Of a stretch of 64,000 bases of DNA, positions 60,450 through 64,000 are shown piece after piece (within the stretch, counting starts at the first letter, position 1; every line of letters starts with the position of its first letter). Source of the DNA: Sorangium aterium. GTDB taxonomy: Bacteria; Myxococcota_A; Polyangia; Polyangiales; Polyangiaceae. Under the pieces are notes generated by a model. It saw only the letters and a program-made list of their open reading frames with translations, had not been told where the DNA came from and searched no databases. Both the position numbers and the translations under genes were made by a program. The stretch is from contig NZ_JAQNDK010000006.1 of the NCBI RefSeq assembly GCF_028368935.1, positions 339,001 through 403,000 of the forward strand, read 5' to 3'.

Positions 60450-61013
60450 ATGGCGACCAATCACAACAAGAATCAGGATGAGCACAGGGGTTCGTCGCAA
60501 ATCGCGTCGATCCTCCACCATTACAAGCAAGCGCTGATTCAGCGCTGGGCCCGCCTCGTGCTGGACGATCCGGGCGTGCCCGAAGCGGACAGGCCGAGCG
60601 AGCCGGAGTTGATCGACCCAATCCCGAGCCTGCTCGACTGAATCATTGAAACTCTCGTTCGACCTGATGTCCAGGCAGATGGGGGGAGGGCCACGCCGTC
60701 GATTTGTGCACGACGAAATGGCAGGACTCGTCAAGTCACACCGCCGGACGCAACGGCTTCCCATGCGACTGAAGCATCGAACACCATGGCTATATATCCA
60801 GCAATGATACGGATGTGCGGTCGTCCCGAACATCCAAAAATTGCGACTCGTCCAGCTCATGGCAGCGGACGGCGAGGTCTCCGGGAGCAGGCTACAGCCG
60901 GCGGTTCTCTCGGTGTGGTATGAGCGGATGCACTAGCTTGAAGACAAGATGGTCCAGCAGTCGACGCAGATGCTCGAGACAGTTGTTCGGCAATTTGCGA
61001 TGAGCATATGAAC
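60450..61013 (+). pseudogene. Decayed RsbRD-like sensor gene
   Basis: The frame from ATG 60450 reads LHHYKQALIQRWARLVLDDP and SEPELIDPIPSLLD before a TGA at 60639. The start and the ELIDPIPSLLD segment fit the N-terminal domain of RsbRD-type STAS proteins, where a helix with RW and LxDxxPxLLD is typical. Further pieces follow in another frame (SHRRTQRLPMRLKHRTPWLY, VWYERMH and LETVVRQFAMS), broken by stops. The STAS end is gone. This fits loss of a stressosome-type gene. No function. Confidence 0.55.
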
Positions 61014-61177
61014 ATCAAATGTTGACGAGTTGGACCATGAAAACGGGTTTCGGCGCTTGACGTCTTGTTGGCCGCGCCATAGTGTTCGATATCGTCATAG
61101 GATCGCCTTTTCTCGATGGCGAGAGAGCCTGACGCACTTTGGGGCCCTCATCTATTGGGCGAGCCGGAGGTTCAAAC

Positions 61178-62365
61178 GTGCGCGCATCGGAGCCGGACGT
61201 CGTCGTCGTCGGAGCAGGCATTGCGGGAGTCGCCGCGGCGACCTCCCTGCGCCGCGAAGGTGTCGACGTCTTGCTGATAGAGCGCGAAGAGACGCCCTCC
61301 AGCCGATTCCATGGCGAGATGATTCAGCCCTACGGATTGTCGCTTTTGTTGCGCCTGGGCATCAGCTGCTTGGACGACGCGACGCGACGGATTACGGATT
61401 ACCGATTTGTCGATTGTGATGCAGACGGGCGTCGCTGTGACGGGCTGACCGTGGCGTATCCGGCGGGGACGTATGCGGTCGCGCATCGCAGTGAAAGACT
61501 GATCGAACGCCTGTGGACACATGCCGCCGCAGTTCTCGGTGATCGATTTGTGCGAGGCGCAGAGATACGCGCAGCCGACAGCGGGTCGATAGACGTAGAC
61601 AGGCCCGAGTTGCTGATTGACAGCGCCGGCGCGCCTCCTCGCCGGGTCAGCCCGCGCATCGTGATTGCCTGCGACGGCCGGAATTCCGCGCTGCGTCGTC
61701 TCGTCAGCGGACGTGCACCGGTGCCGCGGTGCTCGGTGGCTGGCGCGCCGCTCGACTTGATTGTCGGCGGTGAAATAAGCGTCGGAGCGGCGGACCCGCG
61801 AACCGTCCACGTGATGCGCATTGGGAGCGCCGGGACCTTCTCCGTCTTCGGCTTGGATCAAACATCCCAGCGTGTCTACTGGAATACACCAAGTGACAAG
61901 GGAGGACCGAGGGCACTTCGAGACCGCTTTGTCGAGACCTTCGCTATGCTCCCCCCACCCTGGCGTTTCACCGGCTTGGGAAGCCTAGTTCGCGCCATGC
62001 CCGCAGAGACGCGTTGGAACGGCCCGCCGGTTCGCGGACGTTGTTTCTTTGCGGGCGACGCAGCGGCGGTGACGACGCCGCTCGGCGGACAGGGAATGAC
62101 GTGTGCGCTCGAGCACGTGACCGCCCTCCTTGGCATGTCCATCTTCACCGCGGCTTTGACCCCGGCGCGGCTCTGGCTGTTACCGAGCAGGCTGCTTGAT
62201 GGCCGGAAGATCCGGCTCCGTGATGGCCATCGTCGACCCGGATCTCCGCTCACCGCGATTGCAGCGAGGCGAGGCACCGGGGTGACTGCGGTGGTCGCAG
62301 AGCGCCGGTGCGTTCAGTCGGTGTGGAGGGGGAGGCGGTCATCGCCGTCGAGGACGGCGTGGTAG
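61178..62365 (+). CDS. FAD-dependent monooxygenase (disrupted 3' end)
   Basis: Flavin hydroxylase-type protein. GTG 61178 (GGAGG eight bases upstream) starts DVVVVGAGIAGVAAATSLRR, the dinucleotide GxGxxG site; LLIEREETPSSRFHGEMIQP and RGRCFFAGDAAAVTTPLGGQGMTCALEHV (the GD motif) follow at the usual places. After about residue 325 (position about 62160) the homology stops and the frame continues as Arg-rich text across the end of the transposon to 62365. So the last 50-70 residues are probably replaced. The core may still fold, but activity is doubtful. The substrate is unknown (aromatic or quinone-like in this class). Confidence 0.7.
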   Translation: MRASEPDVVVVGAGIAGVAAATSLRREGVDVLLIEREETPSSRFHGEMIQPYGLSLLLRLGISCLDDATRRITDYRFVDCDADGRRCDGLTVAYPAGTYAVAHRSERLIERLWTHAAAVLGDRFVRGAEIRAADSGSIDVDRPELLIDSAGAPPRRVSPRIVIACDGRNSALRRLVSGRAPVPRCSVAGAPLDLIVGGEISVGAADPRTVHVMRIGSAGTFSVFGLDQTSQRVYWNTPSDKGGPRALRDRFVETFAMLPPPWRFTGLGSLVRAMPAETRWNGPPVRGRCFFAGDAAAVTTPLGGQGMTCALEHVTALLGMSIFTAALTPARLWLLPSRLLDGRKIRLRDGHRRPGSPLTAIAARRGTGVTAVVAERRCVQSVWRGRRSSPSRTAW

Positions 62366-62571
62366 CGAGCGAGAGCGTGGTCGAGCCGATCGAGGTAGTG
62401 GAGCACGACGTCGACGGCGTAGAGGCGAGGGCAAAGCGGATCCGGGTCGCTCGGGTAGGGCGCGGTGAGCGCGTCGCGGGCGAGCGCGAGGGAAACGACG
62501 AGGGCGGCGACTGCGCTGCCCTCGACGTCACCGCGCCGCGTGTCCCCCTCGGCCAGGGGGGCGGGGTTCAT
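62314..62571 (-). CDS. Small transposon-associated protein
   Basis: Protein of 85 residues translated from an ATG overlapping the ATPase stop. It contains DPLCPRLYAVDVVLHYLDRL and ARYHAVLDGDDRLPLHTD, a helical amphipathic protein. No family is recognised. Coupling suggests it belongs to the transposition module, as do third proteins in other DDE-ATPase elements. Its short length and shadow-like composition at the C-terminus leave doubt. Confidence 0.55.
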   Translation of the reverse strand: MNPAPLAEGDTRRGDVEGSAVAALVVSLALARDALTAPYPSDPDPLCPRLYAVDVVLHYLDRLDHALARYHAVLDGDDRLPLHTD

Positions 62572-63383
62572 CCGGGCTCCTCTGCGTCCAGTTGCAGGAT
62601 GCGGCTGAAGACATCGCGCTCGACGAGCTTGCGCTTCTTGCGCGCAGCGGCTCGAAGAGCGGCCGTGGCGAGTCGGTCGGTGTCGCGCAGGCTGCCGGCG
62701 GCCGCCTCGTGCAGCATCGCGATCGCGTCGGTGGTGAAGAGCTCTTTCGCGCAGCCGACTCGGTTGAGACGTACACGCAGATAGTCGGCCGTATCGTCCG
62801 GCGTGAGCGGATCGATGGTCAATCGGTAATGGAGGCGCGAATACAGGGAGCGATTGCGGCGCACGCGGAGCCGCTCGCCGAGCTCGGGCAAGCCAAGCAA
62901 CACGAGCGAAAGCAATGCGCGGCTATCCCAGGCGTAATTAAGGAGTATGTGAAGATGATCGAGTGTATCCTGATGAAGTAGATGGGCCTCATCGAGGACG
63001 AAGACCGGAAATACTCGTTCCTTCGCGAGTTCCTCGACGTGCGTGCTGACCGCGTAGAAGACGTCTCCAGCGGTGCTGCAGCGCGCGAGACCGAGCGCCA
63101 GACAGAGCTGGCGATAGAAGTCCCGGCGTCCAAGCGTCACGTTGGCGCAGTAGGTCAAGCGAAACGTCTGCGGCGAAAGGGCATGACGGAGCGCGCGGAG
63201 GAGACACGTCTTGCCAACGCCTGGGTCACCAGCGAGGAGCACGCTCTTTCTGGCGTGCACCGCTTCGATGAGCATCTCGAGTATCGCCTGCTTGGACGGA
63301 GGGAGCCAGAGCTCGCCGTCTTCGACCTCCTTTGAAAATGGCTCTGCGGTGAAGCTGAAGTAGCTACAAAAGTCCATGGTCAT
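62568..63383 (-). CDS. ExeA/TniB-like AAA ATPase of a transposon
   Basis: Protein of 271 residues: CSYFSFTAEPFSKEVEDGEL is the usual ExeA-type start, then Walker A LLAGDPGVGKTCLLRALR, Walker B VFPVFVLDEAHLL, and sensor VLLGLPELGERL. The C-terminal half (TPDDTADYLRVRLNRVG) is the winged domain of the family. Such ATPases work with DDE transposases (as TniB with TniA, TnsC-like) to select targets. ATG 63383 overlaps the transposase stop by four bases. Confidence 0.9.
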   Translation of the reverse strand: MTMDFCSYFSFTAEPFSKEVEDGELWLPPSKQAILEMLIEAVHARKSVLLAGDPGVGKTCLLRALRHALSPQTFRLTYCANVTLGRRDFYRQLCLALGLARCSTAGDVFYAVSTHVEELAKERVFPVFVLDEAHLLHQDTLDHLHILLNYAWDSRALLSLVLLGLPELGERLRVRRNRSLYSRLHYRLTIDPLTPDDTADYLRVRLNRVGCAKELFTTDAIAMLHEAAAGSLRDTDRLATAALRAAARKKRKLVERDVFSRILQLDAEEPG

Positions 63384-64000
63384 TCCTCCTCGCCATCGCG
63401 GGGCGTTCGTCCGAGAGCCTTGTCCAGAAGCGTTTTCGGCGGGTCGAAGGGCACCCGCGCCTCGTGCGCGACATCAAGGTTGCAGGCCGGCCGCGGGCGA
63501 CGGGCGTTCTTCACCGGATCGACCCGGTGCAGGGCGAAGCGTTTGCCCTCGTGTTCGATCCAGGGCGGCTCGTTCGGCGTGACGAGGCACCGCGACACCG
63601 TGACGAGGTGGCCGGCGAGGAAGCCGAGATCGGTCTCCCAATCCTCTCCATCCATCGAGAGCGTGCTGTCGCGTCGGACGCGCCGACGGGCCTGGGTCGT
63701 GAGCGCGTCGCGGAGCTTCCGCTCGTCGAGGTTGTCGGTGACGTGGGGATACCCCTCGTACACCTGCGCGGGGGATTTGCCGAAGAGCGCCGCGTGCGGT
63801 GTGCGGTGGTAGTGCTCGTCGACCCAGGCGTAGAGCCGGACGTTGAGGTCGTGCAGCGAGCCGAGCGCTCCGGTGAAGTCCACGCACCTCTCTCGCAACG
63901 TCCTCCAGAAGCGCTCCATCTTGCCGCGCGCGGGGGCGTCGTACGGACGGGCGTGGATCAGGGTAGTGCCGAGTCGCTCACACGCCAGGTGCAAGGTGTG
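63380..64000 (-). CDS. DDE (rve-type) transposase, 5' end outside window
   Basis: Partial protein, at least 205 residues. HARPYDAPARGKMERFWRTL holds the third acidic residue (E in GKMERF) of an rve-type DDE core. YAWVDEHYHRTPHAALFGKS is the typical LNxxLxxWxxxYHxxxHxxL region. A Mu-transposase-type C-terminal beta-barrel (ETDLGFLAGHLVTVSRCLV, PWIEHEGKRFALHRVDP) follows. The first two acidic residues and the N-terminal DNA-binding part lie beyond the window. It is coupled to the ATPase gene. Confidence 0.88.
   Translation of the reverse strand, partial: HTLHLACERLGTTLIHARPYDAPARGKMERFWRTLRERCVDFTGALGSLHDLNVRLYAWVDEHYHRTPHAALFGKSPAQVYEGYPHVTDNLDERKLRDALTTQARRRVRRDSTLSMDGEDWETDLGFLAGHLVTVSRCLVTPNEPPWIEHEGKRFALHRVDPVKNARRPRPACNLDVAHEARVPFDPPKTLLDKALGRTPRDGEEE

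Larger units (their letters stand above)
62200..64000 (-). mobile_element. Three-gene DDE transposon, end running off the window
   Basis: Minus-strand genes in overlapping order: DDE transposase (from beyond 64000 to 63380), ExeA/TniB-like ATPase (63383-62568) and a small third protein (62571-62314). ATGA-type overlaps (4 bp) link each pair. The left end lies between about 62160 and 62314, where the monooxygenase homology ends. Terminal repeats were not recognised, and the right end is outside the window. Confidence 0.7.

Noticed and set aside
60066-60860. 264-residue minus frame after IS66
   Set aside because: Opposes the RsbRD-like remnant; no domain and mixed composition.

Overview
The window is very GC-rich bacterial DNA with strongly G/C-ending codons, so most long open frames opposite real genes are shadows. 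The gene content suggests a large-genome myxobacterium of the Sorangium/Polyangiales type: several ECF sigma factors, eukaryotic-type Ser/Thr kinases, STAS/RsbR-type stress proteins, Uma2-family nucleases, a CHAT-NTPase-TPR protein, c-heme lipoproteins and a KamB/NpmA-type 16S rRNA methyltransferase. This is inference from gene content; there is no rRNA marker in the window, and I saw no rRNA, tRNA or CRISPR array.

Layout. 1-2.3 kb: a frameshifted small gene, a GNAT acetyltransferase and a CBS protein. 2.3-8.4 kb: an accessory cluster with two PixA-type inclusion-body proteins, a tyrosinase, a small membrane protein, a phosphatidylserine-decarboxylase-like enzyme resembling PsiD-type amino-acid decarboxylases, and a 5'-truncated c-heme protein. 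8.4-12 kb: a gene remnant, the rRNA methyltransferase and an M1 aminopeptidase. 12.1-18.4 kb: a repeat-rich island with a Uma2 nuclease, a 1172-residue CHAT/NTPase/TPR protein translationally coupled to a small partner, and an internally deleted Uma2 copy. This is the best candidate for a conflict or cell-death system. 18.4-33.7 kb: mostly housekeeping and transport genes (flippase-like membrane protein, IMPase, RarD, thioredoxin, ECF sigma, N-formylglutamate amidohydrolase family, ArsR/SRPBCC pair, DASS transporter, ArfB, Nudix, aldonolactone oxidase) and a TerB/Coq4-like protein. 33.8-39.7 kb: a signalling operon resembling the TerY-P type (PP2C phosphatase, protein kinase with a frameshift, isochorismatase-fold hydrolase, VWA protein) next to an NrtR-like Nudix regulator. 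Two matching palindromes lie upstream of the regulator and of the operon. 39.8-53.6 kb: PAS-STAS, an L,D-transpeptidase lipoprotein, a Cys-rich secreted peptide with an ECF sigma factor, thioredoxin, a sigma-54-type activator lacking GAFTGA with an FMN reductase, a heme lipoprotein, and a three-gene ECF operon. 53.8-64 kb: a LacI-like-sensor/STAS fusion, a multiply broken Ser/Thr kinase truncated by a decayed IS66, a decayed RsbRD-like gene, a FAD monooxygenase with a disrupted 3' end, and the end of a three-gene DDE transposon that runs off the window.

The last 8 kb and the 8-20 kb stretch show clear gene decay (frameshifts, truncations, tandem repeats, IS remains). The central part looks like a stable chromosome. 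Several clean palindromes sit in divergent promoters (23.3, 24.87, 38.87, 39.69 and 48.51 kb) and give testable regulatory predictions.
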